In this document: positions 36,487 through 45,160 of the stretch, piece after piece
Position numbering within the stretch: position 1 is the first letter of the stretch
Layout: every line of letters begins with the position of its first letter
Notes under the pieces: model-generated
What the model was told of the DNA's origin: nothing
Database searches by the model: none
Seen by the model: only the letters and a program-made list of their open reading frames with translations
Position numbers and translations under genes: made by a program
Source of the DNA: Tepidibacter aestuarii
Lineage (GTDB): Bacteria; Bacillota; Clostridia; Peptostreptococcales; Peptostreptococcaceae
Assembly: GCF_934924865.1 (NCBI RefSeq)
Contig: NZ_OW235315.1
Location: forward strand, 62,001-126,000
DNA length: 64,000 nucleotides
Reading direction: 5' to 3'

Positions 36487-37326
36487 ATGTATCCCTTGTA
36501 TAGGATATTAAGCTTATCATTAGGAAGTCTATTTTGTGCAGTAGCGATTAACGGTTTTTTAGCACCAAATCACCTTTTAAGTGGAGGCGTAGGAGGAATA
36601 GCTATAATACTTAACTATATATTTAACTTAAATATAGGTTTGATTGTTTTACTTGTTAACATACCACTATTTTTAATGGCTTATAAAAAGCTAGATAAAG
36701 ACTTTATTGTGTATAGCCTTGTGAATATGTTGATATATTCACTCTTTATAGGTATAACTCATGATATAAGTTCATACATTGCTGTGGATGACTTAATACT
36801 TTCATGTATATTTGGTGGATTATTAAATGGAGTAGGAATGGCAATAACATTTAGAAATAGAGGATCTCAAGGTGGTACAGATATAATAGCCGCTCTTGCT
36901 AAGAAAAAGTGGAACATAAATTTAGGAACAGCTCTTATGGGCGCTAATCTAATTATTGTATGTACAGGAGGAGCTGTATTTGGAATACAAAAGGCTATGT
37001 ATACTCTTATAAATATGTATATAGGATATCAGGTTGTGGATAAGATACAGATGATGCTGGATGTTAAAAAATCAGCTATGGTTATATCCGATAAATCTGA
37101 AGACATATCAAAAGAGATAATGAAGGACCTAGGAAGAGGAGTAACTTTTTTAAATGGAGAAGGAGCTTACTCAAAGAATAGCAAAAAGGTTATCTATACT
37201 ATAATAAATCCAGTCGAGATACCAAGACTTAAAGAAATAGTTGAAAAATACGATAAAAACGCTTTTATAACTATAAATGAAACCCAAGAGGTAAAGGGTA
37301 GAGGTTTTAAGGAAAGCATTATATAA
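36487..37326 (+). CDS. YitT family membrane protein (DUF161/DUF2179)
   Basis: The 279-residue protein has about five membrane helices over residues 1-175 (containing NGFLAPNHLLSGGVGGIAII and FRNRGSQGGTDIIAA, both family signatures) and a cytoplasmic C-terminal DUF2179 domain (about 190-270, with GRGVTFLNGEGAYSK). Function in bacteria is not established. AAGGAGATG lies before ATG 36487. It sits alone between vorC and glmM and has its own terminator. Confidence 0.9.
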   Translation: MYPLYRILSLSLGSLFCAVAINGFLAPNHLLSGGVGGIAIILNYIFNLNIGLIVLLVNIPLFLMAYKKLDKDFIVYSLVNMLIYSLFIGITHDISSYIAVDDLILSCIFGGLLNGVGMAITFRNRGSQGGTDIIAALAKKKWNINLGTALMGANLIIVCTGGAVFGIQKAMYTLINMYIGYQVVDKIQMMLDVKKSAMVISDKSEDISKEIMKDLGRGVTFLNGEGAYSKNSKKVIYTIINPVEIPRLKEIVEKYDKNAFITINETQEVKGRGFKESII

Positions 37327-37371
37327 ATAAAACATTATATTGAAAATTCAATATATGATATGATAATATAA

Positions 37372-37400
37372 TAAGGGTATTTATACCCTTATTTTTTTTA
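37372..37400 (+). terminator. Terminator after the YitT gene
   Basis: AAGGGTAT / ATACCCTT stem followed by eight T. Confidence 0.88.
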
Positions 37401-37496
37401 TAAATAGGATATATGAACAACACGAGCCATGAATTAGCATGAAGTGAAATTTTAAATATATTATGGATGGTTTAAAAAGTTATGGGGAGGCTTTTG

Positions 37497-38843
37497 ATGA
37501 GAAAATATTTCGGAACAGATGGTGTAAGAGGAGTAGCTAATACTGAACTTACGAATGATCTTGCATATAAATTAGGAAGAGCAGGTGCATATGTTCTTGC
37601 TGAGGGAAAAGAAAATGTAAAAGTTGTAATAGGAAAAGACACTAGAATATCAGGAGATATGTTAGAGTCGTCTTTAATATCTGGGATGATGTCTGTTGGT
37701 GCAAATGTTGTATGTGTGGGAGTGGTTCCAACTCCAGCTGTTGCATATTTAACAAAGCTTTACAATGCTGATTGTGGAGTTGTAATATCTGCATCTCACA
37801 ACCCAGTTGAATACAATGGAATAAAGTTCTTTAATAAAGATGGATATAAGCTAGATGATAGTATTGAGATAAAAATAGAACAATTAATAGAAGACATGAA
37901 TAAGATACAATATAATCCTACAGGCGAAAATGTAGGTACTAAAGTAGATAAAAAAGATTCTATAAGGGATTATATAGACTATTTAAAGACAATAGTTAAT
38001 GTTGATTTTAATAATTTAAAGGTAGTACTTGATTGTGCTAATGGAGCAGCATATGAAGCAGCACCTATAGTGTTTGAAGAACTTGGAGCTAATGTTATAA
38101 CTATTAATAATAATCCTGATGGATGCAACATAAACTTAGATTGTGGATCAACTCATCCTAAATCTCTTCAAGAAGAAGTAGTTAAAAATGGTGCAGATAT
38201 AGGTCTTGCATACGATGGAGATGCAGACAGACTTATCGCAGTTGATGAAAAAGGAAATACAGTTGATGGGGATTATATACTTGCTATATGTGCTAAGTTT
38301 TTAAAAGAACAAGGTAAGTTGAAAAACGATACTCTTGTAGTTACAGTTATGAGTAATATAGGACTTCACATAGCTTCAAAGGAGAATAATATAAATACTA
38401 TATCTACTAAAGTAGGAGATAGATACGTATTAGAAGAGATGATAAAAGAAGGATATAATCTAGGGGGAGAACAATCAGGTCATATGATATTCTTAGATTA
38501 TATAACTACTGGAGATGGAATACTTAGCTCATTATTCTTATCGAATGTCTTAGTTAGTGAAGAAAAGACATTATCAGACATTTGTGGTATAATGAACAAG
38601 TATCCTCAGGTACTAATAAATGCTAAAGTAAAAAATGAAAACAAAGATATGTATTTAAAAGATGAACAAATAATAGAAGAAATTAATAAAATAGAACAAA
38701 TACTAGATGGAGAAGGTAGAGTTTTAATAAGACCATCTGGTACTGAGCCACTTGTTAGAGTTATGCTTGAGGGTAAAGAGGAAGGTCAATTACACAGATT
38801 GGCGAGTGAACTTGCTAATCTTATAGAATCAAAATTATCATAA
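37497..38843 (+). CDS. glmM: Phosphoglucosamine mutase
   Basis: Interconverts glucosamine-6-phosphate and glucosamine-1-phosphate for UDP-GlcNAc synthesis. From ATG 37497 (GGGGAGG six bases upstream) it has 448 residues, the family length. It has [12 protein letters not shown] at the start, the phosphoserine loop ISASHNP with S100, the metal site DGDADR and the sugar-phosphate loop RPSGTEP. glmS is the next gene, behind a ribozyme. In many Firmicutes it follows cdaAR directly. Confidence 0.97.
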   Translation: MRKYFGTDGVRGVANTELTNDLAYKLGRAGAYVLAEGKENVKVVIGKDTRISGDMLESSLISGMMSVGANVVCVGVVPTPAVAYLTKLYNADCGVVISASHNPVEYNGIKFFNKDGYKLDDSIEIKIEQLIEDMNKIQYNPTGENVGTKVDKKDSIRDYIDYLKTIVNVDFNNLKVVLDCANGAAYEAAPIVFEELGANVITINNNPDGCNINLDCGSTHPKSLQEEVVKNGADIGLAYDGDADRLIAVDEKGNTVDGDYILAICAKFLKEQGKLKNDTLVVTVMSNIGLHIASKENNINTISTKVGDRYVLEEMIKEGYNLGGEQSGHMIFLDYITTGDGILSSLFLSNVLVSEEKTLSDICGIMNKYPQVLINAKVKNENKDMYLKDEQIIEEINKIEQILDGEGRVLIRPSGTEPLVRVMLEGKEEGQLHRLASELANLIESKLS

Positions 38844-38857
38844 GTAAAGTTTAATAT

Positions 38858-38890
38858 AAGGAGGCTGTAAAAATATAAGCCTCCTTTAAA
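38858..38890 (+). terminator. Hairpin between glmM and the glmS ribozyme
   Basis: AAGGAGGCT / AGCCTCCTT stem with an 11-base loop and a weak T tract, inside a longer inverted repeat (GTAAAGTTTAAT... / ...TTAAAACTTTAC). May terminate glmM or attenuate into glmS. Confidence 0.6.
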
Positions 38891-38910
38891 GATAATTAAA
38901 ACTTTACAAA

Positions 38911-39062
38911 AAAAGCGCTAGGGCTAAATATTATTTAGTTGACGAGGCCAGGGAGTATCGATTATCGGCGGGTGCCCTGCGGTGATTTTGCCATCGTTAG
39001 AGCTTAACAAAGCATATGAGTGATTGTATGTACAAAAAAGGCTTGAGCAAAAAGACCTTTCT
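38911..39062 (+). ncRNA. glmS ribozyme (GlcN6P-responsive, self-cleaving)
   Basis: Directly upstream of glmS. It has the conserved GCGCTAGGGCT start, AGTTGACGAGG, TATCGA...TCGGCGGGTGCCC and the GAGCTTAACAAAGCA pseudoknot region. Cleavage is predicted between A38914 and G38915, just 5' of GCGC. The known class uses glucosamine-6-phosphate as cofactor, so that product accumulation destroys the glmS message. Confidence 0.93.
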
Positions 39063-39109
39063 CCTTAAATAAATTAAATTTTTAAAAATTTTAAGGAGGT
39101 TTATTTGTT

Positions 39110-40936
39110 ATGTGTGGAATCGTAGGTTATATTGGAAATAGGCAAGCAACAGAGGTATTAATAGAAGGGCTTTCAAAGCTTGAGTACAGAGGTTATGATT
39201 CAGCAGGTTGTGCTGTAAACTCAGGAGATAATTTATCTGTTAGAAAATTTAAAGGAAGACTTTCTGTTTTAGCAGATGATTTAAAGGAAAATCCTTTAGT
39301 ATCTAATATAGGTATAGGACATACAAGATGGGCAACTCATGGAGCACCATCAGATGTTAATTCACATCCTCATTTAAATATGGATTCAACTATAGCTGTA
39401 GTTCATAATGGTATAATAGAGAACTACATGCAGTTAAAAGAATGGTTAATATCGGAGGGGAAAGTATTTAAATCAGAGACAGATACTGAGGTTGTAGCTC
39501 ACTTAGTAGACTACTACTATGAAGGAGACCTATTAGACGCTGTTTATAAGGCTATGGCTAAGTTAAGAGGGGCATATGCATTAGGGGTAATATCTAAGGA
39601 TAATCCAGATGAATTAGTAGCGGTTAGAAATGAGAGTCCACTAGTTGTAGGTATTGGAGAAAATGAAAACTTCATAGCATCAGATATACCTGCACTTTTA
39701 AAATATACAAGAGACGTTTACTTCTTAGAAAATGGAGAAGTTGTATACTTAACTAAAGATGGGGTTAAGATATTTAATCAAGATAGAGAAGAAGTAAAAA
39801 GAGAAGTATATAACGTTAAGTGGGATATAGAAGCTGCATCAAAGGGCGGATTTGAACATTTTATGATAAAAGAGATAAATGAGCAACCAAACGGAATAAA
39901 AGAAACTTTAAATAGAAGACTTGATGAAAATGGTAACATAAAGTTAGATGATATAAAGCTTACTAAAGCTGAACTTGATAAGATAAATAAGGTATATATA
40001 GTTGCTTGTGGAACGGCTTATTATGCTGGACTTGTTGGAAAGCATTCTATAGAAAAATTCGCAAAAATTCCAGTAGAAACTGATATAGCTTCTGAGTTTA
40101 GATATAGAGATGCATTCGTTGATGAAAATACATTATTAATAGTTGTAAGTCAATCAGGAGAAACAGCAGATACTTTAGCAGCTCTTAAGGAAGCTAAGTC
40201 TAAGGGAGCTAGAATTTTAGCTATAACAAATGTTGTAGGATCATCTGTAGCAAGAGAAGCTGATGATGTATTCTATACTTGGGCAGGACCTGAGATAGCT
40301 GTTGCATCTACTAAGGCTTATACAACTCAACTTGTTTCTTTATACATGATAGCACTTGATTTTGCAATCAAAAAAGGAACTATAACTAATGAGCAATATA
40401 AAGATATGATAAACAAATTAGGTGAAACATCAGATAAGGTACAGCAGATAATAGATAATTCTGATGAGATAGAGAAGATAGCAGATAAAATAAAGGATTC
40501 TAAGGATGCTTTCTATTTAGGAAGAGGTCTTGATTATTATCTTGCTATGGAGGGAGCTCTTAAGTTAAAAGAGATATCTTATATACATGCAGAGGCTTTT
40601 CCAGCAGGAGAGTTAAAGCATGGACCTATAGCGTTAATAGAGGAAGGTACTCCAGTTATATCGCTTGCTACTCAAGATAGATTATTTGAGAAGATGGTTT
40701 CTAATATGAAGGAAGTTAAGGCAAGAGGTGCTCATGTAATAGCCCTTGCTAAGGAAGGAAATAAAGAGGTAGAAAAGGCAGCAGATAATGTTATATATAT
40801 ACCAGATGTTGATGATGTATTATCTAGTATATTAACTGTTGTTCCACTTCAAATACTTTCTTATCATGTTGCAACTAAGAGAGGATGCGATGTAGATAAG
40901 CCGAGAAATTTAGCTAAGTCTGTTACAGTTGAATAA
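39110..40936 (+). CDS. glmS: Glutamine-fructose-6-phosphate aminotransferase (isomerizing)
   Basis: Makes glucosamine-6-phosphate from fructose-6-phosphate and glutamine. The 608-residue protein has an N-terminal glutaminase with Cys2 nucleophile (MCGIVGYIG), HTRWATHGAPS, VHNGIIENY, and two SIS domains with VACGTAYYAG, VSQSGETADT and ELKHGPIALIE; it ends in the conserved KSVTVE. GGAGGT is nine bases before ATG. Controlled by the upstream ribozyme. Confidence 0.98.
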   Translation: MCGIVGYIGNRQATEVLIEGLSKLEYRGYDSAGCAVNSGDNLSVRKFKGRLSVLADDLKENPLVSNIGIGHTRWATHGAPSDVNSHPHLNMDSTIAVVHNGIIENYMQLKEWLISEGKVFKSETDTEVVAHLVDYYYEGDLLDAVYKAMAKLRGAYALGVISKDNPDELVAVRNESPLVVGIGENENFIASDIPALLKYTRDVYFLENGEVVYLTKDGVKIFNQDREEVKREVYNVKWDIEAASKGGFEHFMIKEINEQPNGIKETLNRRLDENGNIKLDDIKLTKAELDKINKVYIVACGTAYYAGLVGKHSIEKFAKIPVETDIASEFRYRDAFVDENTLLIVVSQSGETADTLAALKEAKSKGARILAITNVVGSSVAREADDVFYTWAGPEIAVASTKAYTTQLVSLYMIALDFAIKKGTITNEQYKDMINKLGETSDKVQQIIDNSDEIEKIADKIKDSKDAFYLGRGLDYYLAMEGALKLKEISYIHAEAFPAGELKHGPIALIEEGTPVISLATQDRLFEKMVSNMKEVKARGAHVIALAKEGNKEVEKAADNVIYIPDVDDVLSSILTVVPLQILSYHVATKRGCDVDKPRNLAKSVTVE

Positions 40937-40971
40937 TAGATACTTAAATAGAAATTTTTTATAAAGTCATA

Positions 40972-41017
40972 AATAGACCTATTATTGCTTATTTGCAATA
41001 ATAGGTCTATTTATTTT
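40972..41017 (+). terminator. Terminator after glmS
   Basis: Perfect 17-bp stem AATAGACCTATTATTGC with its complement, then TATTTTT. Confidence 0.94.
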
Positions 41018-41080
41018 TAACACTCCAAGTCTATATAACATAATATAGAGTATATTAATTACAAAAATGGAGTGAATTAG

Positions 41081-41584
41081 ATGAGAAAGAAATATATATG
41101 TAGGAGTGCAGTTTCTTATATAAAAGGTGGACCTTTAGCCCCTGAAATTACAGGAGTTGTATTATTTCAAGATGTACCTGGCGGAACTGTAGTATATGTA
41201 AATATTACAGGTCTTCCAGATTACCAACCTGCAAAAGGAGAAAAGGCACCTATTGGACCACATGGATTTCATATTCATGAATTTGGAAATTGTAATGTAG
41301 GTTTATCTGAAGAACCATTTAAAGATGCAGGTGGACACTGGAATCCTACAAATCAACCACATGGGAATCATGCAGGAGACTTTCCAGTGTTGTTTTCAAA
41401 TGATGGAAAATCTATCATATGGTTTTTTACTAATAAATTCAAAATTTCAGATATTATTGGAAAGTCTATAATTATTCATGAAAATCCAGATGACTACAGA
41501 TCACAACCATCTGGAAATGCTGGTAGACGACTTGCATGTGGAATAATAAATACTTACAATTCTTGCATACCATATTTATGGTAA
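41081..41584 (+). CDS. Cu/Zn superoxide dismutase family protein, apparently cytoplasmic
   Basis: The 167-residue protein of the SodC fold. Copper ligands are visible as H64 and H66 (GFHIHEFGNC), bridging H86 (GGHWNP) and H133 (IIIHENPDD); zinc ligands H94, H97 and D100 (QPHGNHAGDFP). Cysteines C71 and C153 can form the family disulfide and R149/R150 is in the active-site loop. There is no signal peptide or lipobox, unlike most bacterial SodC. An 11-residue tail NTYNSCIPYLW follows the fold. Monocistronic. All ligands are intact, so activity is plausible. Confidence 0.9.
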   Translation: MRKKYICRSAVSYIKGGPLAPEITGVVLFQDVPGGTVVYVNITGLPDYQPAKGEKAPIGPHGFHIHEFGNCNVGLSEEPFKDAGGHWNPTNQPHGNHAGDFPVLFSNDGKSIIWFFTNKFKISDIIGKSIIIHENPDDYRSQPSGNAGRRLACGIINTYNSCIPYLW

Positions 41585-41874
41585 AAGAGCTTTGTGCATA
41601 TGAGAACGTTAATATCAAATATACAAATGATAAAATTTTTTACAATTTAACATATATAATTAATATATACTTTAATACAAATAACAAGATATAAACTATA
41701 TTTAACAAGAAATTTATAATAAAAAGGATTCAATATCATAAAATAAAAGTAGATAAAAGAATAATGTTTTTAAATATAAAAAACTTAATAAATAATAGCT
41801 GTACTCATCTTCAATCTGAAAAATTTAATATATAAGCTTAGCTTATTATAAAAAAATTGAAAGGAATGAGTAGT

Positions 41875-42186
41875 ATGTTCAGTAAAGTTTATGAAAAGAA
41901 AGAGTTTATAATATTTCCTATAAAGAAAGGATATGTTGTTTATAATTTAAAAAAAGATTTTAGTAATGGACATACTCATTTGAGAAATTTTAACTCAGCA
42001 AAGATGGCTATTGATTTAGTAGTAAATAAAAAGATACCAAAGAGTACAAATTTTTATTATCTAACAAGTTTAATAAGAATCTCACAAGATGAAGATTATA
42101 TTAATAAGATAGAAGAGCTAATTGAAACAAGAAAAAGTAAAGGAAAAAAGAAAAGTTACTATAATAATAGTTATTGTTGTAGATGA
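41875..42186 (+). CDS. Conserved hypothetical small basic protein
   Basis: I do not recognise a named family. From ATG 41875 (AAAGGA nine bases upstream; earlier ATG 41866 abuts that site) it has 103 residues. It is soluble, with YVVYNLKKDFSNGHTHLRNFNSAKMAIDLV, a KIPKSTNFYYLTSLIRIS stretch, and a basic, tyrosine-rich tail (RKSKGKKKSYYNNSYCCR). A short terminator follows. The gap before it (41585-41874) is AT-rich DNA holding only a 15-bp palindrome at 41832-41846. Confidence 0.7.
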   Translation: MFSKVYEKKEFIIFPIKKGYVVYNLKKDFSNGHTHLRNFNSAKMAIDLVVNKKIPKSTNFYYLTSLIRISQDEDYINKIEELIETRKSKGKKKSYYNNSYCCR

Positions 42187-42190
42187 TATA

Positions 42191-42214
42191 AGGAGGCTGG
42201 AAGCCTCTTTTTTT
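42191..42214 (+). terminator. Terminator after the small ORF
   Basis: AGGAGGCT / AGCCTCTT stem with GA loop followed by seven T. Confidence 0.8.
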
Positions 42215-42314
42215 GTGCAACATTAGAAATGAGAAATAATATTTAACAAAATATAACATATATGAAAAATTATATTATAATAATAGAGAAGTATTTAATT
42301 GAGAGGGGTTATAT

Positions 42315-43577
42315 ATGGTTAATAAAAAAACAGTTATTTTATTTATAATTATACTAACTCTGATATCTTTATCTGCATACGCTTATAAAAGAACTTGGTA
42401 TTTAGACTCTGTTATATCTAAGATAGATTTTAATAGAGTGTATGCTGTAGATGATAAAGGGGTACAGATGGCTATTGGATCTGGCTTTATACAAGATGTT
42501 AAAAAATCTCAAGAACAAGATGGATTAGAGTTTACAGTAGATAATATTATAGTTGATAAAAAAAGAATTGTAGTTTTTTATACTATAAAAAATAAATTAG
42601 ATCATAGGTATATTAAAAGAATATACTATAGCTTATATGATGAAAATAAAGAACCTATAGAAGGATCTACAAGCCCTAATATATCTTATGAAGATACAGA
42701 TCTTAATAAGGTGAAAAGAGTACATGATAGCTTCGAGATAATACTTTCTGAAGAAATAAAAACTCCATCAAAAATCAAGATGGATATAACGTTAAATGAA
42801 TCTAAGTATACTTCACAAGAATATGATGAAATAATGAACTCTAATAAAATGAACGACTCAGATAATTCGAGTTATATGTATACTCTGTATATACCTATAG
42901 ATAAGAAGATATTTGAAGCTAAAGAAAAGATATATAATATAAATGAAACTATAGATATTCAAAATCAAAATATATTTATAGATAATATTGTTGTTTATCC
43001 AACTGTTGCAACTCTTGATATAAGATATGATGAAGATAATACTATGGAAGTATTTGAAATCAAAGATTTGAAATTATCAACTTTGGATAAAGAATATAAC
43101 TTGGGGATAAATAGCATTATAAGTTCTAATAAAGATGAATTTACTAGATCTTTATATTTTGAAAGTCCATATTTTGAGGATAGAGAAGAACTTTATATAA
43201 ATGGTAGTGGTATAAAGGCTCTTGAAAAAGATAAACTTGAGGTAGTAGTTGATATAGAAAATAAAAAATTAATTAAATTATTAGTATCTAATTTGAAACT
43301 TAAAAAAGTAAGTGATGAAAAAGATTCTTTTTTAGAAAATAAAAATCATTATGAGTTAAAATTTGAATGTGATAGAGATATATCTTTTAGCTTTGAATTT
43401 AAAGATAAAGATAATGCTTCTTTTCGTGCTTACAGTGTAGGTTACTCAGAAGAAGATGACTATAAAGAAATATATTATGTGATAGATAAGGATGTAAAGT
43501 ACAAAAATCCTATAACACTAACTATAAGCGATTATGATAATTTGATAAATAAACCTTTTAAGATAGAGGTTAAATAA
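42315..43577 (+). CDS. DUF4179/DUF5643-like membrane-anchored extracellular protein
   Basis: The 420-residue protein has an N-terminal membrane anchor (about 5-23) and an all-beta, charged outer region. The segment QMAIGSGFIQDVKKSQEQDG and DNIIVDKKRIVVFYTIKN matches the DUF4179 pattern found in anti-sigma-factor-like proteins; a second domain resembles DUF5643. In known cases such proteins pair with an ECF sigma factor gene, but none is adjacent. AGAGGGG precedes ATG 42315. Role unknown. Confidence 0.72.
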   Translation: MVNKKTVILFIIILTLISLSAYAYKRTWYLDSVISKIDFNRVYAVDDKGVQMAIGSGFIQDVKKSQEQDGLEFTVDNIIVDKKRIVVFYTIKNKLDHRYIKRIYYSLYDENKEPIEGSTSPNISYEDTDLNKVKRVHDSFEIILSEEIKTPSKIKMDITLNESKYTSQEYDEIMNSNKMNDSDNSSYMYTLYIPIDKKIFEAKEKIYNINETIDIQNQNIFIDNIVVYPTVATLDIRYDEDNTMEVFEIKDLKLSTLDKEYNLGINSIISSNKDEFTRSLYFESPYFEDREELYINGSGIKALEKDKLEVVVDIENKKLIKLLVSNLKLKKVSDEKDSFLENKNHYELKFECDRDISFSFEFKDKDNASFRAYSVGYSEEDDYKEIYYVIDKDVKYKNPITLTISDYDNLINKPFKIEVK

Positions 43578-43584
43578 AAAAATT

Positions 43585-43633
43585 ATAATAAAACTCATGT
43601 GATTTCAAACTAAAATTATATGGGTTTTATTAT
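43585..43633 (+). terminator. Hairpin after the DUF4179-like gene
   Basis: AATAAAACTCAT / ATGGGTTTTATT arms with one G-U and a long AT loop; likely a weak terminator. Confidence 0.5.
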
Positions 43634-43694
43634 ATACAATTATTTATAAACAACATATATGATACTATTCTAATATTATAATAGGAGGTTATAT

Positions 43695-43805
43695 ATGACT
43701 GAAATTGAAATGATTTTATTATCACTCTTGTATGATAAGGACTATTATGGATATCAAATGGAGTCTATAGTTGAAAAAAGAAATATGAGAGAGTGGACAA
43801 ATTAA
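43695..43805 (+). pseudogene. Truncated PadR family regulator (N-terminal 36 residues)
   Basis: Behind a perfect AGGAGGT, ATG 43695 opens an ORF reading MTEIEMILLSLLYDKDYYGY, then QMESIVEKRNMREWTN and stop. This is the start of the PadR winged helix, which should continue for about 70-140 more residues. Truncation coincides with the beginning of YjdF-like coding sequence in another frame, which indicates a deletion between two neighbouring genes. Confidence 0.8.
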
Positions 43806-43955
43806 TATAAAGTTTAGTGATCTAATAAATGCAGATAAGAAAAAGGATAAAAGAATAAATCCAAAAAGGCTTCAAAGAAAAATAAAAAAAAAGAAAAAAG
43901 AAGAAAATTTGAACTAAAACAGAAGAAAAAGAGAGAAAAGCACAAAGGACATTAA
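43804..43955 (+). pseudogene. 3' remnant of a YjdF (DUF2992) gene, frameshifted
   Basis: The frame starting at 43804 reads IKFSDLINADKKKDKRINPK and then RLQRKIKK. The frame at 43899 then reads RRKFELKQKKKREKHKGH and stops at 43955. Both segments match the conserved C-terminal parts of YjdF proteins (RxNPKRLQR and RKFELKQ..KREKHKGH), but the middle is lost and the two are out of frame. The N-terminal half is missing, replaced by the PadR fragment. Confidence 0.78.
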
Positions 43956-43960
43956 TAAAT

Positions 43961-44013
43961 AAAACATGGCTTTGCAAAAACAGAATTGTATGCAAAGCCA
44001 TGTTTTATTTTTT
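43961..44013 (+). terminator. Strong terminator after the PadR/YjdF remnant
   Basis: AAAACATGGCTTTGCA and its perfect complement flank a 14-base loop, followed by ATTTTTT. Probably the original terminator of the lost yjdF gene. Confidence 0.88.
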
Positions 44014-44036
44014 GCCTAAAAGAAAATTACTGGCAT

Positions 44037-44065
44037 TTGACAACAAAAAAATATTGGGGTACACT
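44037..44065 (+). promoter_or_regulatory. Promoter of the Fur-family gene
   Basis: TTGACA (44037-44042), 17-bp spacer, TACACT (44060-44065); a near-consensus housekeeping promoter about 75 bp before ATG 44142. Confidence 0.75.
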
Positions 44066-44141
44066 GAAAATAGCATATGCCAAAAATGAAGTAGACAAGG
44101 AATGAAAAGTATATTTAAAAACTTAAAAAGGAGATTATTTA

Positions 44142-44591
44142 ATGAAGAAAGAATTTTTATCAATAAAAAAGTTAATAGAGAAGAATGGATATAAATTCAC
44201 TATTCAAAAGAGAATAATATTAGAGGAACTATTCAATGCAGATATTCATCTTACTGCAAAAGAAATATATAGCAAGGTAAAGAATAACAATATAGGTCTT
44301 GCAACGGTATATAGAACTATGAATTTATTTACAACAATAGGCATAATTAAAGAAATTCATGTAGATGGAATTAGTTATTATGAACTAAAAATGTATAGTA
44401 AAAAACCCCTACATATACATTTCAAATGTTATAAATGTAATAGTATAATAGATGTTGATAATTCTAGCGTAGAGATTAAATATTTGAAATTAAATAGAGA
44501 AATAGGAGAAAATGAAAAGTTGCAAATACATGATGCGAATATAATGCTTATAGGGTTGTGTGATAAATGCAGTGAGGATAAAAAGTTGTAA
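44142..44591 (+). CDS. Fur family transcriptional regulator
   Basis: Metal-responsive DNA-binding repressor of 149 residues. The N-terminal winged helix includes HLTAKEIYSKV and IGLATVYRTMNLFTTIGI (about 36-70). The dimerisation domain has HIHFKCYKCN and GLCDKCSED, supplying the CxxC...CxxC structural zinc site and a regulatory metal site. PerR, Zur and Fur cannot be told apart safely here; the HIH rather than HHH motif leaves the metal uncertain. AAGGAG lies before ATG. Confidence 0.9.
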   Translation: MKKEFLSIKKLIEKNGYKFTIQKRIILEELFNADIHLTAKEIYSKVKNNNIGLATVYRTMNLFTTIGIIKEIHVDGISYYELKMYSKKPLHIHFKCYKCNSIIDVDNSSVEIKYLKLNREIGENEKLQIHDANIMLIGLCDKCSEDKKL

Positions 44592-44687
44592 AATTAATAA
44601 AATAAAGAGTGGAATAAAGGAAAAAGTAATTAAAAAAAGACATGTAAATTTAGTTATTTATAATATAAATTAACATGTCCTCTATTA

Positions 44688-45002
44688 TTAACCAAAAAAT
44701 TCGGGTTTTTGTATATGATCTGAGCGAATCGCTCTTTGAAGTATAGTAAAATCTATTTTTTCATGATCGTGTTCAAGATCACATTTATATCTAGCTTTGC
44801 AGCTTTCACATTCTATATACTGATTAGAGTCAGTTTTGTCCCTTGTATCAAATAAAAAAGGGACATGAGAAGACTTATTTATAGATTCAACATTATTCAT
44901 ATCTACTTTATAAACATATACATACTTTGCCTCATATTTTAATGAAAAATCTTTGCCATTACAATTTGGGCATGATATAGATGTATCTATATTCAAAAAC
45001 AT
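44688..45002 (-). CDS. Hypothetical zinc-ribbon-like protein
   Basis: I do not recognise it. From ATG 45002 (AAGGTGGTG site on the minus strand) it has 104 residues, with two CxxC pairs, CPNC near the start and CESC at about residue 75, that could bind one zinc. The middle is rich in aromatic and polar residues; the end is EKIDFTILQRAIRSDHIQKP. No signal peptide or membrane segment. It is convergent with the Fur-family gene. Confidence 0.6.
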   Translation of the reverse strand: MFLNIDTSISCPNCNGKDFSLKYEAKYVYVYKVDMNNVESINKSSHVPFLFDTRDKTDSNQYIECESCKARYKCDLEHDHEKIDFTILQRAIRSDHIQKPEFFG

Positions 45003-45160
45003 CACCACCTTTTCTTGTAGTATTCCCATAAGCAATAGTATTATTAAAAATAATATTTTAGATAATCCATATATTAAATTAGTAAATTTGTACTTATATA
45101 AATAAAATGATACTATATCATATATACTAAATTAATAACAATTAGAAAGAGGATAATATT

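Noticed and set aside
43640..43695. yjdF riboswitch before the PadR/YjdF remnant
   Set aside because: The short upstream region has only a ribosome site; no structured aptamer is visible.
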